A stretch of 64,000 bases of DNA from G963662905 sp965230045 (GTDB lineage: Bacteria; Bacteroidota; Bacteroidia; Bacteroidales; WRLA01). Location of the stretch: the NCBI GenBank assembly GCA_965230045.1, contig OZ245940.1, forward strand, positions 2,480,001-2,544,000, in the 5' to 3' direction. The position numbers and the translations under genes are program-made. Positions 7,689 through 16,631 of this stretch are shown here, one piece after another. Under the pieces are notes generated by a model. It ran no database searches and was not told the origin of the DNA. It was given only the letters and a program-made list of their open reading frames with translations. How positions within the stretch are numbered: the first letter of the stretch is position 1; every line of letters begins with the position of its first letter.

Positions 7689-8594
7689 TTAAAATTTAGT
7701 CAGTTCGTACAGCTCATTTTCCTGATCCGGATGAAGCCAATGGTAAGACGGGTTTTTTCGGAACCAGGTCAGCTGCCTTTTTGCGTAACGTCTTGTATTG
7801 GTTTTTATTTTTTCGGTGGCAAGCTCAAGGCTGTAATCACCATCGAGATACATGAAAATCTCCTTATAGCCCACTGTGTTCAGGGCGTTTTCATGTCGCT
7901 TGTGCGCCAATGATTTTACTTCTTCAATCAAACCGTCTTTGAGCATTTGATCGGTGCGCAGATGGATGCGCTCAAACAATTCCTCCCGCGGGCGGTTAAG
8001 CGCGATGAAAATAATATCGAAAGAGCGCTCTCTTTTATTGCCAATGCGCTGCTCCGAATAAGGCTTGCCTGTGGCCAGACAAACTTCCAGAGCGCGTAAA
8101 AGCCTGTTTGGGTTTTTTTTATCGACTTGGTCGAAATAGGCAGGATCCGCTTTTTGCACTTCATCCTGCAGCCATTCAATTCCTTCTTCCTGATATTGTT
8201 TTTTTAAGTCTTCGCGTAAATCGGGATCAGGATCGGGAAATTCATCTACACCATGGCACAAAGCATCAATGTATAAACCCGATCCGCCTGTGAGGATTAC
8301 CTGATCAAGGATTTGGAATTCCTGCTCCAAAACGGCAAGGGCATCCTGTTCAAAACGGGATACATTATAATAATCCCCGATTTTCAGGTGACCGATAAAA
8401 TAGTGTTTTGCAGCCTTAAGTTCTTCCGTGCTTGGTGCGGCTGTCCCGATTGTCATGCCGCTGTAAAACTGCCGTGAATCTGCTGAAAGGATAACAGTGT
8501 CAAGATGTTGAGCCAGCTTAATGCTTGTGGCTGTTTTGCCAACTGCTGTAGGGCCGCTCAACACGATTAGCCGTTTATCTTTCTTTTTTTGCAT
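7689..8594 (-). CDS. miaA: tRNA dimethylallyltransferase MiaA
   Basis: 301 residues. The P-loop GPTAVGKT (residues 12-19), the SADSRQFYSGMTIGTA block that contacts tRNA and substrate, LTGGSGLYIDALCHG, and the C-terminal KTNTRRYAKRQLTWFRK are all diagnostic. MiaA transfers the dimethylallyl group from DMAPP to N6 of A37 in tRNAs reading UNN codons. Its ATG overlaps the stop of the upstream gene (TAATG), so the two are probably translationally coupled. Confidence 0.97.
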   Translation of the reverse strand: MQKKKDKRLIVLSGPTAVGKTATSIKLAQHLDTVILSADSRQFYSGMTIGTAAPSTEELKAAKHYFIGHLKIGDYYNVSRFEQDALAVLEQEFQILDQVILTGGSGLYIDALCHGVDEFPDPDPDLREDLKKQYQEEGIEWLQDEVQKADPAYFDQVDKKNPNRLLRALEVCLATGKPYSEQRIGNKRERSFDIIFIALNRPREELFERIHLRTDQMLKDGLIEEVKSLAHKRHENALNTVGYKEIFMYLDGDYSLELATEKIKTNTRRYAKRQLTWFRKNPSYHWLHPDQENELYELTKF

Positions 8595-9163
8595 TATCTG
8601 CTTGGGTCAGGATTAAAAAGATCACCAAAATGATCTTTCAGGAAATTATCCACATCTTCTATGTCGCTTTCTGAATCCGGATCGCGCAGAAAATCAACCG
8701 TTTCGTTGTGGCCATCGAAATCGTTTTCCTTGGCCTTTGGTACATCACCCTGGCTGCCAGCCAGTCTCGGGTAGTTTTTGCCATGCTGTGCGCCTTTTTT
8801 TACATTTGTGAGTTCCAGGAAATAGGTTTGCGGATTCAGGAAATCGTATTCATAGAGCAAGCGCTGGTGCGGGTCTTCGATATGATCTTTAAGCGTTTCC
8901 TTTTCCATTACAAAAACAGGAAGTTGCCCCAGCTCTTCAGCACCCGGCATATCTTGCATCATGTCCATCAAGGTAAACTCCTTCTGTTTTTCCCATTCAG
9001 TATTGGTCATGAAAATGGACGCCAGCTCATTGCCTTCAATGCCCAGGCTTTTTTGGATGATCCGGTGTAAATCGAGGAAACTATTGCTGCTTTTAATCTC
9101 AATATCCCGGTAAAAATCTTCATCCTGATCGGAAAGCAGTTTTAAAGTATAGATATAAACCAT
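8594..9163 (-). CDS. PRiA4b ORF-3-like domain protein
   Basis: 189 residues. The N-terminal beta strand VYIYTLKLL, the FLDLHRIIQKSLGIEGNELASIFM helix, and the EDPHQRLLYEYDFLNPQTYFLELTNV segment match the plasmid pRiA4b ORF-3-like family (also called the IS1096 passenger TnpR family), a small domain of unknown biochemical function. The last ~60 residues are acidic and low in complexity (ENDFDGHNETVDFLRDPDSE). Nothing else nearby is IS-like, so the 'transposon passenger' name is misleading here. It sits between argS and miaA and overlaps miaA by the TAATG junction, hinting at a translation- or RNA-related job. Confidence 0.75.
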   Translation of the reverse strand: MVYIYTLKLLSDQDEDFYRDIEIKSSNSFLDLHRIIQKSLGIEGNELASIFMTNTEWEKQKEFTLMDMMQDMPGAEELGQLPVFVMEKETLKDHIEDPHQRLLYEYDFLNPQTYFLELTNVKKGAQHGKNYPRLAGSQGDVPKAKENDFDGHNETVDFLRDPDSESDIEDVDNFLKDHFGDLFNPDPSR

Positions 9164-9168
9164 GAAAA

Positions 9169-10956
9169 TTACATTTTCTCCGGCATTTCAATTCCCAGCA
9201 AATTCATGGCTGAGCGCAGGCTGTCTCCGGCAAAATGTGCCAGGAGCAGGCGAAATGCCCTTTTATTTTCGTCTTCTTCTTTATTAATCGGTACTTCCTG
9301 ATAAAACTGGTTGAAGCCTTTGGCCAGTTCGTAGCTGTAATTGGCAATCAAAGCCGGACTGAAACCCTTTGCAGCTGCTTCAAGGATTTCCGGAAGTTCA
9401 TAAACCTGCTTCAGGATTTCTTTTTCCTTGGGCAAAAGGCTGTCCGGGTTTTTGATCTCTGCCTGCATCAGATCAATGCCTGATTTGCGCTTGAGCGATT
9501 GGATGCGCGCATAGGTGTATTGGATAAACGGCCCTGTATTTCCGTTAAAATCAATTGATTCCTCAGGAATGAACATCATTTTTTTCTTCGGATCTACTTT
9601 CAGGATGAAGTATTTCAGCGCAGCTATGCTCACCATTTCATAGAGTTTTTTGGCTTCTTCACTTTCGTGATTTTCCATTTTTCCCAACTCTTCTCCGGTT
9701 TTGCGTGCGGTTGCGTACATTTCGTCCATCAGGTCGTCGGCATCCACTACTGTGCCTTCGCGCGATTTCATTTTTCCGTGCGGAAGTTCTACCATTCCGT
9801 AGCTCAGGTGATAAATGATATCGGCCCATTCCATGCCCAGCTTTTTCAAAACGCGTTTCAATACATCGAAATGGTAGTTTTGCTCATTGCCTACCACATA
9901 AATCATTTTTTCGGGCTGCATGTTTTCATAGCGTTCTGCCGCAGTTCCCAAATCCTGTGTCATATAAACGGATGTGCCATCGGAGCGGAGCAGCAATTTT
10001 TCATCCAGACCTTCATCGGTAAGATCAGCCCAAACACTGCCATCCTCTTTGCGGAAAAGAACGCCTTTTTCAAGTCCTTTCTCCACCAGGGATTTTCCAC
10101 CAAGATAGGTTTGTGATTCGTGTTGAACCATATCAAAACTTACGCCCAAACGCTTGTAAGTAATATCAAAGCCGTCGTATGTCCAGCTGTTGAGTTTTTC
10201 CCAAAGGGCGATTACTTCCGGCTCTTTGGCTTCCCATTTGCGCAGCATTTCACGGGCTTCTACAATCAGCGGTGCTTCATTTTTGGCTTCGTCTTCTGTT
10301 TTTCCGGAAGCCATCAAGCCAGCAATTTCTTCTTTGTATTTCTTATCAAAAAGCACATAGTATTTCCCGATGAGGTGATCGCCTTTCATTCCGGAACTTT
10401 CCGGGGTTTCGCCTTTGCCCCAGCGCAGCCATGCCAGCATACTTTTGCAAATATGGATGCCACGGTCGTTTATGAGGTTGGTTTTGACTACATTATGGCC
10501 TGCCGCTTCCAGGATACGTGCTACACTATAACCCAAAAGGTTGTTGCGGATATGTCCGAGGTGAAGCGGTTTATTCGTATTGGGCGAAGAATATTCGATG
10601 AGTACCGGATGTGAATGGATTTTTTTGGCTTTGTACGCAAAATTATGCTTTAAAGCATTGACCTTCATAAAATTAAGCCAGTAGGAGTCGCTGATTTCCA
10701 GGTTCAAAAATCCTTTGATAACATTAAAACCGGAAATATCTTCGATTTTCTCCTGCAGGTAAGCTCCGATTTCTTCGGCAGTTTGCTGCGGATTTTTTTT
10801 GGATATTTTTAAAAGCGGGAAAGTGACCAGGGTTAAATCGCCGGCAATTTCTTTGCGTGTCTTTTGAAAATTAATCAGTTTTTCATCGGGTTTTTGCCCG
10901 TAAAGCGCTTCTATGGCGCTCATTATGTGTCCTTTGAGTATTTTCTCCAATGACAT
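9169..10956 (-). CDS. argS: Arginyl-tRNA synthetase
   Basis: 595 residues, a normal length. The N-terminal additional domain (1-110) is followed by the class I signature SSPNTNKPLHLGHIRNN (HIGH variant HLGH), the MTQDLGTAAERYE strand, the KMSKS-equivalent loop HGKMKSREGTVV, and the C-terminal anticodon-binding helices (NGNTGPFIQYTYARIQS). It charges tRNA-Arg; the enzyme needs tRNA for amino-acid activation. First gene of a run continuing with the PRiA4b-like gene 5 nt downstream, then miaA and the sulfatase. A -7 box lies 25 nt before the start. Confidence 0.97.
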   Translation of the reverse strand: MSLEKILKGHIMSAIEALYGQKPDEKLINFQKTRKEIAGDLTLVTFPLLKISKKNPQQTAEEIGAYLQEKIEDISGFNVIKGFLNLEISDSYWLNFMKVNALKHNFAYKAKKIHSHPVLIEYSSPNTNKPLHLGHIRNNLLGYSVARILEAAGHNVVKTNLINDRGIHICKSMLAWLRWGKGETPESSGMKGDHLIGKYYVLFDKKYKEEIAGLMASGKTEDEAKNEAPLIVEAREMLRKWEAKEPEVIALWEKLNSWTYDGFDITYKRLGVSFDMVQHESQTYLGGKSLVEKGLEKGVLFRKEDGSVWADLTDEGLDEKLLLRSDGTSVYMTQDLGTAAERYENMQPEKMIYVVGNEQNYHFDVLKRVLKKLGMEWADIIYHLSYGMVELPHGKMKSREGTVVDADDLMDEMYATARKTGEELGKMENHESEEAKKLYEMVSIAALKYFILKVDPKKKMMFIPEESIDFNGNTGPFIQYTYARIQSLKRKSGIDLMQAEIKNPDSLLPKEKEILKQVYELPEILEAAAKGFSPALIANYSYELAKGFNQFYQEVPINKEEDENKRAFRLLLAHFAGDSLRSAMNLLGIEMPEKM

Positions 10957-10981
10957 AGTTATGCGTCGTTTTATGAGGCCG

Positions 10982-10989
10982 CAAAATTA
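10982..10989 (-). promoter_or_regulatory. -7 box (TAATTTTG) for the argS operon
   Basis: TAATTTTGCGG on the minus strand, 25 nt before the argS ATG, fits TAnnTTTG. It has the same form as the boxes before smpB and the 11028-12254 gene. Confidence 0.45.
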
Positions 10990-11027
10990 CATCTTTTCTC
11001 TGAGAAAGAAGATTCTTTAGAAGCAGA

Positions 11028-12254
11028 TTAGCGTGATTCCCTGAGCATGTCTTTTACATGTTCAAAATTTCCATCCGTTTCTGCCGGTTCCAAGCCGAGG
11101 ATATTGGCGATGAGGATATACAAATCTACATTGTTAAAAGTGGGCTGCAGGTGGTTTTTTTTGAAGGCCGGCCCGTAGGCATAGAAAATCGCGTGCATAT
11201 CGGTGTTTTGATTGTCGTAACCGTGGGTGCCATAACTGGAATACACTTTGCGGTCGCGGGTATTGATGCTCCATGCGCTGTCGGCTACAACATTAATATC
11301 GAGTACCCTGGGATTGCTTCCGTAATTCAAATGGGCAGGGATTTCGTCTCTTTTCCATGCTTTGAGGTGTGGCGTTTTGCTGAGTAGCATAAGGATACTG
11401 TCCACACATCCTTCTTCTGCCAGAATATTAAAAGCCGGATTGCCGCCTTCGTAGCGATTTATCCATCTTGCAGGAATTACATCATCGAGATAGACCACAC
11501 TGTCGGGATAAATCTGGCCCATACCATGATCGGAAGTCACAATTACATTGATTTCCTCTGCATTAGGTAATTGGCTGATTTTGTGGTTAAAAACGCCAAT
11601 GAGGCTATCGAGATAGTAGTTCATTTTGCGGGTTTCCGCTGCGTCGGGGCCATATTTATGACCTACGCCATCGGGTTCGTGCATATACCATGTGATGAGA
11701 TGAGGCCGCTGATCTTCCGGAAGCTGCAACCAGGAAATCACAGAGTCAATCCTTTGTTCAAAAGGAAAATTATGTTCGTATTTTTTCCAGATGGAAGGCT
11801 GAATGCCCTGAATGGGTGTTTCGGAACCTACCCAAAAGTAGCTGGCCGATTTGGTTCCCTGTTTCTCAGCAGTGACCCAAATGGGTTCGCCGGCATAAAA
11901 CTTTGGATCTTCAACGGATTCCCTTTTGCCCACTGCATAGTTGTCGTCCAGCTCCGGATCATAAAAACTGTTCATTACAATGCCATGATGATCGGGATAA
12001 AGGCCGGTGGCCATGGAGTAGTGGTTGGGAAAAGTTTTGGTAGGATAGGAGGGGCGCAGTGATTTGGCTTTTACGCCGGCTTTTGCCATTTTGTCGAGAT
12101 TGGGCGTGGCAACGCTATCGGGATAATCCCAGCGGAAGCCATCGATGGAAAGCATAACGACATAGGGTTTTTCTTCGGTTTTTTGCGGACAATTGCATGC
12201 GCTCAGGAAGAGGAAAGTGAGCAGGATTGCCGGAATAAAGATCTTCGTTTTCAT
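11028..12254 (-). CDS. Ectonucleotide pyrophosphatase/phosphodiesterase-family lipoprotein
   Basis: 408 residues. A lipoprotein signal peptide (LLTFLFLSACNCP) places it on the periplasmic or outer membrane face. The NPP-type alkaline phosphatase core is clear: VVMLSIDGFRWDY (first metal Asp), the nucleophile loop PSYPTKTFPNHYSMATGLYPD (Thr), YMHEPDGVGHKYGP and VTSDHGMG (metal-binding Asp and His residues), and GTHGYDN near the end. Family members hydrolyse nucleotide pyrophosphates or phosphodiesters with two zinc ions. Single gene with a TAATTTTG box 19 nt before the start. The precise substrate is unknown. Confidence 0.88.
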   Translation of the reverse strand: MKTKIFIPAILLTFLFLSACNCPQKTEEKPYVVMLSIDGFRWDYPDSVATPNLDKMAKAGVKAKSLRPSYPTKTFPNHYSMATGLYPDHHGIVMNSFYDPELDDNYAVGKRESVEDPKFYAGEPIWVTAEKQGTKSASYFWVGSETPIQGIQPSIWKKYEHNFPFEQRIDSVISWLQLPEDQRPHLITWYMHEPDGVGHKYGPDAAETRKMNYYLDSLIGVFNHKISQLPNAEEINVIVTSDHGMGQIYPDSVVYLDDVIPARWINRYEGGNPAFNILAEEGCVDSILMLLSKTPHLKAWKRDEIPAHLNYGSNPRVLDINVVADSAWSINTRDRKVYSSYGTHGYDNQNTDMHAIFYAYGPAFKKNHLQPTFNNVDLYILIANILGLEPAETDGNFEHVKDMLRESR

Positions 12255-12273
12255 AATGAGCTTGATTGATGCG

Positions 12274-12281
12274 CAAAATTA
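12274..12281 (-). promoter_or_regulatory. -7 box (TAATTTTG) for the NPP-family gene
   Basis: TAATTTTGCGC on the minus strand, 19 nt before the ATG at 12254. No clear -33 TTTG. Confidence 0.4.
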
Positions 12282-12319
12282 ATCATTTAGGTAATTGGAT
12301 GCATTAAATCTGTGCAAAC

Positions 12320-12347
12320 AAAAAAGCCCCCCGAAATGGGAGGCTTT
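12320..12347 (-). terminator. Terminator of the TonB-dependent receptor gene
   Basis: Minus-strand hairpin AAAGCCTCCC-ATTTC-GGGGGGCTTT followed by a T run, 25 nt after the stop of the receptor gene. Confidence 0.8.
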
Positions 12348-12371
12348 AGGTATATCAGAAAAAATAATTCC

Positions 12372-14984
12372 TTAGAAATTAACTTTCAGGCTGAAGTTGA
12401 AGTTACGGCCCCAGCTCCAGAAACCTTTCTTGAGTGAGTGAACATAAATTCCGTCAACTTCTTTGCTGGTATCTTCACCTTCGATAACTTCTTCGGTGTC
12501 GAATACGTTGTAGCAGTTGATCGCAGCATATGAATCCAGACCTGCAATTTTGAAAGCAAAACCAGCGCGGAGGTCAAGTTGAGTATAAGCAGGAAGCTTA
12601 TAAGACTGTTCAGTATCGTCTGGGTTTGTACGTCCTTCAGGAGTGAATTGTGCATAGTGGTTGTCATAGTAGTTCAGGTTTGCACCAAGGTCGATTTGCT
12701 TGGTAAGCTGGAATTTGCCATAAACACCTACGTGAGTTTGAGGAGCATCAGGAACTTTAATGCCATTGGTATATGTTTTGAATGTACCTACTTTTTCAAA
12801 AGTAGCATCATCATAAACATCAGCGTTCACATCATTACCATACTCCCAGTTTCCAATACCGGCAAATGCACCAAGAGTCATATAATTAGTTAGACGGGCA
12901 GCAATATCTGCTTCGATACCCATGTGTACCTGCTTAAGTTCGTGGAAATAAACGTTATAATACTTTTCTGTTTCAGAACTGTAATATCCTCCCAGTTGAG
13001 AAATTTTATCCCAAACTGTATAGTAACCGTTTAGACGAATGTTCAGGAAGTCATTAGTGAAACCGTAACCAATTTCAGCAGCCATAACTTCTTCGTTATT
13101 ACGGTCTTCGTTTACTTCGTTAACATAGTTGAGGAACATGAACCGGAATTCAGGAACACGACTGTAATAACCGGCATTGAAGAAAATGTTATGATACTCA
13201 TTAAGGTTATAGTTAGCTCCCAACTTGAAGTTATAACCTACGTCAGAAAGTTGCTCACTTTCGGCTTCAGCTTCTTCCGGTAGGTAAGAGCGGTAGTCGA
13301 TACGCTTGTTCCAGGTATTGGAAACAGATGCAGCCACAAAACTGGAGAAATTTCCAACGCTGTATTCTGCCTGGGCAAATGCTCCTGCATAAGTTACGAT
13401 ACCATCGTTATGGTATGCAATTTTGTCTCCTTTTTGATAAACAGCACCAAATTTGCTGTCGTACCAGTAGTCGCCGCCTAAGAGGTCACGTACTTCACGA
13501 TAGTGCTCGCCTTTATAATAACGTGCATCGATTCCTGCCATCAAATTGAGATTGTCAGTGAGTTTATGCTTCAAAGTAGATAGGACACCATACCAAGTAT
13601 GGTTATTCACGGAGTTACGCATGATGAGGTTTGAGCGACTCATGAAAGAAGTATCGCCATCACTAATAGTATATGCACCAGCGATGCGTGCATTGGCCGT
13701 ATCAATATTACTTGCGTTAATGTCCACCATAGAAGTCCAATCGTAAATTCCTTCCCAATTGCTGCGCGGTGGATCGTATTTGTATGGGCTGTAACCCAGT
13801 GTACCGGAACCACCACCTGTTCCAAATGAAAGGTAAGCAGATGTGGCAAGGAATGTACGGTCAGAAATATTCCAGTACCAGTTCAAAGACATCTGTGGTT
13901 TGTGGTAATAATTATTACGGCTGTTAAGGACATCACCATAAAGGTAACCCCAGTTTTTGTTGTACTTTGTTCCATACATATCGTATTCTTCCTCTGTGAG
14001 CATATTGAAGCCATCACGCTGACCGTGCTTCTGTGGCGCACCAATGGCAGTAAAAACCAATTGGTGATCACCAAGGTCTTGTGAAACAGAAAGGAAATAT
14101 GACCATGCATCAACATAAGTTGCATCAATATAGTTGTTTCCGCTGGTACGAGAACCAACAAAAGTTACCGCAGTACCAGATTCCATTTTACCTGTAGAGA
14201 GGCTCAGTGTAGATTTTTGACGGCCAAAGTCGGTGAGTTCCTGCTTGAAAGAACCGCCTTTGCGCATGTCTGTTGTTTTGGTGATAATGTTGATTGTACC
14301 ACCAACCGAGTTGATTGCAAGCTTCGAAGCACCAAGGCCACGCTGAATCTGGATTGTTTTGGTAGCATCACCAAGACCAGCCCAGTTTGACCAGTAAACC
14401 CAGCCGTTTTCCATGTCATTTACAGGGATACCGTTGATCATAACCGCAACATTACGCTGGTCGAAACCACGAACATTGATACGGCTGTCACCGAATCCAC
14501 CGCCTTGTTTTGTTGGGTAAACAGAAGGAGTGTTCTTCATAACTTCAGGAAATTCCTGGCTACCAAGATTTTCTTCAATCTGCTTTGAGCTAATGTTGGT
14601 TACAGCAACAGGCGTTTTGCGCTCTTCTGCGATAGAAGCAATAACTTTTACTTCGTCGAGGCCGATAGAACCTGAAACCAGACCAATGATACCCAGATCT
14701 TTGGTTTCGCCGTCTTTTACTGTGATTTCCATTTCCTGCGACTGATAGCCAACATAACGGAAAACAAGTGTGTGTGTTCCTGCAGGGGCTTCAAAGTTGA
14801 ATACACCATTAAGATCAGTTGTAGCACCAATTGTAGTGCCTTCAACCATCACGGTTGCGCCTATCAGAGCTTCGTCAGTTTGTGAATCCTGAATGAGACC
14901 TTTTACAGTACCCTGTGCCATTGCTATTTGGCCAAAAGCCATTAATACAGCAATTAACAGAAGATTGAATAAATTTTTCTTCAT
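12372..14984 (-). CDS. TonB-dependent outer-membrane receptor
   Basis: 870 residues with a signal peptide (LLLIAVLMAFGQIAMAQ). Residues 25-110 are a CarboxypepD-regulatory-like domain (GTVKGLIQDSQTDEALIGAT, YVGYQSQEMEITV). A plug domain follows (SRINVRGFDQRNVAVMINGIPVND, KLAINSVGGTINIITK), then a ~650-residue beta barrel ending in the aromatic terminus FSLKVNF required for BAM insertion. It would import an unknown ligand with TonB energy. There is no SusD partner next to it, so it is not a classical SusC/D glycan pair. A long 5' leader (about 180 nt if the box at 15156 is the promoter) and the terminator at 12320 mark a monocistronic unit. Confidence 0.93.
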   Translation of the reverse strand: MKKNLFNLLLIAVLMAFGQIAMAQGTVKGLIQDSQTDEALIGATVMVEGTTIGATTDLNGVFNFEAPAGTHTLVFRYVGYQSQEMEITVKDGETKDLGIIGLVSGSIGLDEVKVIASIAEERKTPVAVTNISSKQIEENLGSQEFPEVMKNTPSVYPTKQGGGFGDSRINVRGFDQRNVAVMINGIPVNDMENGWVYWSNWAGLGDATKTIQIQRGLGASKLAINSVGGTINIITKTTDMRKGGSFKQELTDFGRQKSTLSLSTGKMESGTAVTFVGSRTSGNNYIDATYVDAWSYFLSVSQDLGDHQLVFTAIGAPQKHGQRDGFNMLTEEEYDMYGTKYNKNWGYLYGDVLNSRNNYYHKPQMSLNWYWNISDRTFLATSAYLSFGTGGGSGTLGYSPYKYDPPRSNWEGIYDWTSMVDINASNIDTANARIAGAYTISDGDTSFMSRSNLIMRNSVNNHTWYGVLSTLKHKLTDNLNLMAGIDARYYKGEHYREVRDLLGGDYWYDSKFGAVYQKGDKIAYHNDGIVTYAGAFAQAEYSVGNFSSFVAASVSNTWNKRIDYRSYLPEEAEAESEQLSDVGYNFKLGANYNLNEYHNIFFNAGYYSRVPEFRFMFLNYVNEVNEDRNNEEVMAAEIGYGFTNDFLNIRLNGYYTVWDKISQLGGYYSSETEKYYNVYFHELKQVHMGIEADIAARLTNYMTLGAFAGIGNWEYGNDVNADVYDDATFEKVGTFKTYTNGIKVPDAPQTHVGVYGKFQLTKQIDLGANLNYYDNHYAQFTPEGRTNPDDTEQSYKLPAYTQLDLRAGFAFKIAGLDSYAAINCYNVFDTEEVIEGEDTSKEVDGIYVHSLKKGFWSWGRNFNFSLKVNF

Positions 14985-15155
14985 GTGTTTTTGGTTTTTG
15001 ATGATAAATTGAGTGAATTAAAATTGTATCGGTTGAAATTTGTGCGTTCATCCATATCCAGGACTAAAACGGTTTCCAGTCCAAATCTTTTCATTTTATT
15101 TTCGTTCTCTGTCGTGCTATTTTTCATAGCTGTCAATTCGTTTTGATCAGCCCGG

Positions 15156-15163
15156 CAAATATA
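15156..15163 (-). promoter_or_regulatory. Candidate promoter for the TonB-dependent receptor
   Basis: TATATTTG on the minus strand fits TAnnTTTG, but lies about 170 nt before the ATG and lacks a well-spaced TTTG at -33. The rest of the gap 14985-15410 is AT-rich; I recognise nothing else in it apart from short frames without conserved features. Confidence 0.3.
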
Positions 15164-15410
15164 CCGTATCCTGCTCTGCAAAATATTAAATTTGTATTAA
15201 GCAGTCCAAAAAAATTAAACTTAGTTTAAAGGAAATTGTCCAAGTCGGTTTTGGCAAAATTGAAATTGCTTGTAATTGCTTGTTATGTAATAAATTAATT
15301 TGGGCTTCAAGATTATTTATAATAAATCTAAATAAGGCCTGGGCGGAGCGCGGAATCTTTTTTTTGCGAAATGTAGTCATGGGAAATTCGTGCATCTGGT
15401 TGCAAGCGGA

Positions 15411-16631
15411 TCAGACTGCCAGTTGCCGGAGTTTTTTCCGGAATAAAATCATGGAAAAGCCTGTAAACAATAAACTGATAAGCAGCATGGCCAATATATT
15501 GGGCAGTAGCTGTAACAGGCCGGATGAACGTCCGAGGATATCGTAAAAAGCATCTATAGCCCAGTAATTTACGCTGATGACAGCTATTTTTTGCATAAAG
15601 GCAGGTAGTAGAAATAGCGGGACCATACTGCCTCCGATTCCCGACATGATCAGGATTAAAACCGTGCTCATGCTTTCGAGCTGTTTGCGGGTGTGGGCAA
15701 TAGCGCTTAGGAAAATACCGAAGCTGCTGCAAGTGATGGCGGTGAGCAAAATTGTAAGCAGCAAAACAGGCCATTGTGTGCCAATTTCCAGGCCAAAAAC
15801 CAGCCGTGCAAATACAAACATAATGATGAGCTGGCTTGAAGCAACAATTGTAGAATATATAAGGTGTGCGCTGAGTATTTCAGTTGTTTTTAGTGGGCTG
15901 AACATCAAACGTTTCAGGCTTCCGTTCTCTTTTTCGCTGAGCAGGGCGCTTCCCATTCCGGCAGCACTGAAGAGCAACATCATCACGGCAGTGCCGGCAA
16001 CAGCTTGTATCAAGCCCCAATTGATGCCTTTTTTTCGGCTAAGGGCCTCAATCACCAGAGGGCTTTTGTCTCCTTTGCTGTCCGAAACAAATTTTCCGGC
16101 AATGTTTTTCTCAATTCCTGCAAGTGTTTGTTCGGGCATTCCGGGCCATTCTTCCTCGATATTGCGCATAATACGCTTTTTCATGCCTACGGTATTGATT
16201 TCCTTCATCAGTGGGCCGGTAATCATGCCACGTAGCATGCCGCTTTGAATTTCCCGGCTTTTATCAGTGAATAAAAGCAGCGAAACATCCTCCCCATTGA
16301 GGAGCTTTTGTCCGTAGCCTTCAGGTATTTGCAGTCCGGCAAGCGCTTTGCCGTTCATTATTTTATCTTTGATTTTTTCAGGATGTTGGGCGTTTACAAT
16401 GATTTCCGGAATGCTGTCGAGCATCGAAATCAGTTTGGCACTTTGTGCGCTGCTGTCCTGATCGGAAATCAGAAGCTTTACGGGGCTGGCTTTGCTGCCG
16501 CCAATGCCGCCATATGCCAGGGCAAAAAGGCTGATGAGCGCAATGGGGAGCAGATAAGTGAGCATCATCGCTTTGCGGTCGCGCAGAAAAAGTACGAAAT
16601 CCTTATGGACTAATGTGCTGATTTTGTTCAT
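15411..16631 (-). CDS. ABC-2 type exporter permease
   Basis: 406 residues. One N-terminal membrane segment (MMLTYLLPIALISLFALAYGG) is followed by a ~170-residue extracytoplasmic domain and five more segments (AVAGTAVMMLLFSAAG, LIIMFVFARLVFGL, WPVLLLTILLTAI, VLILIMSGIGGSMVPLF, NILAMLLISLLFTGFSMIL). This is the ABC2_membrane_3 (YhgE/NatB-like) topology. The start codon overlaps the stop of the ATPase gene by 4 nt. With the ATPase it forms an exporter of unknown substrate; drug, lipid or Na+ export have been reported for relatives. Confidence 0.88.
   Translation of the reverse strand: MNKISTLVHKDFVLFLRDRKAMMLTYLLPIALISLFALAYGGIGGSKASPVKLLISDQDSSAQSAKLISMLDSIPEIIVNAQHPEKIKDKIMNGKALAGLQIPEGYGQKLLNGEDVSLLLFTDKSREIQSGMLRGMITGPLMKEINTVGMKKRIMRNIEEEWPGMPEQTLAGIEKNIAGKFVSDSKGDKSPLVIEALSRKKGINWGLIQAVAGTAVMMLLFSAAGMGSALLSEKENGSLKRLMFSPLKTTEILSAHLIYSTIVASSQLIIMFVFARLVFGLEIGTQWPVLLLTILLTAITCSSFGIFLSAIAHTRKQLESMSTVLILIMSGIGGSMVPLFLLPAFMQKIAVISVNYWAIDAFYDILGRSSGLLQLLPNILAMLLISLLFTGFSMILFRKKLRQLAV

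Noticed and set aside
12386..14419. Several open frames on both strands within the TonB receptor gene
   Set aside because: They are alternative-frame readings of a well-supported 870-residue protein.
12372..14984. SusC/SusD polysaccharide utilisation locus
   Set aside because: No SusD-like gene is adjacent and the neighbours are not carbohydrate enzymes; the GH31 gene is 40 kb away.
14981..15181. Small gene of 66 codons upstream of the TonB receptor
   Set aside because: No conserved features, poor composition, and it overlaps the likely leader of the receptor gene.
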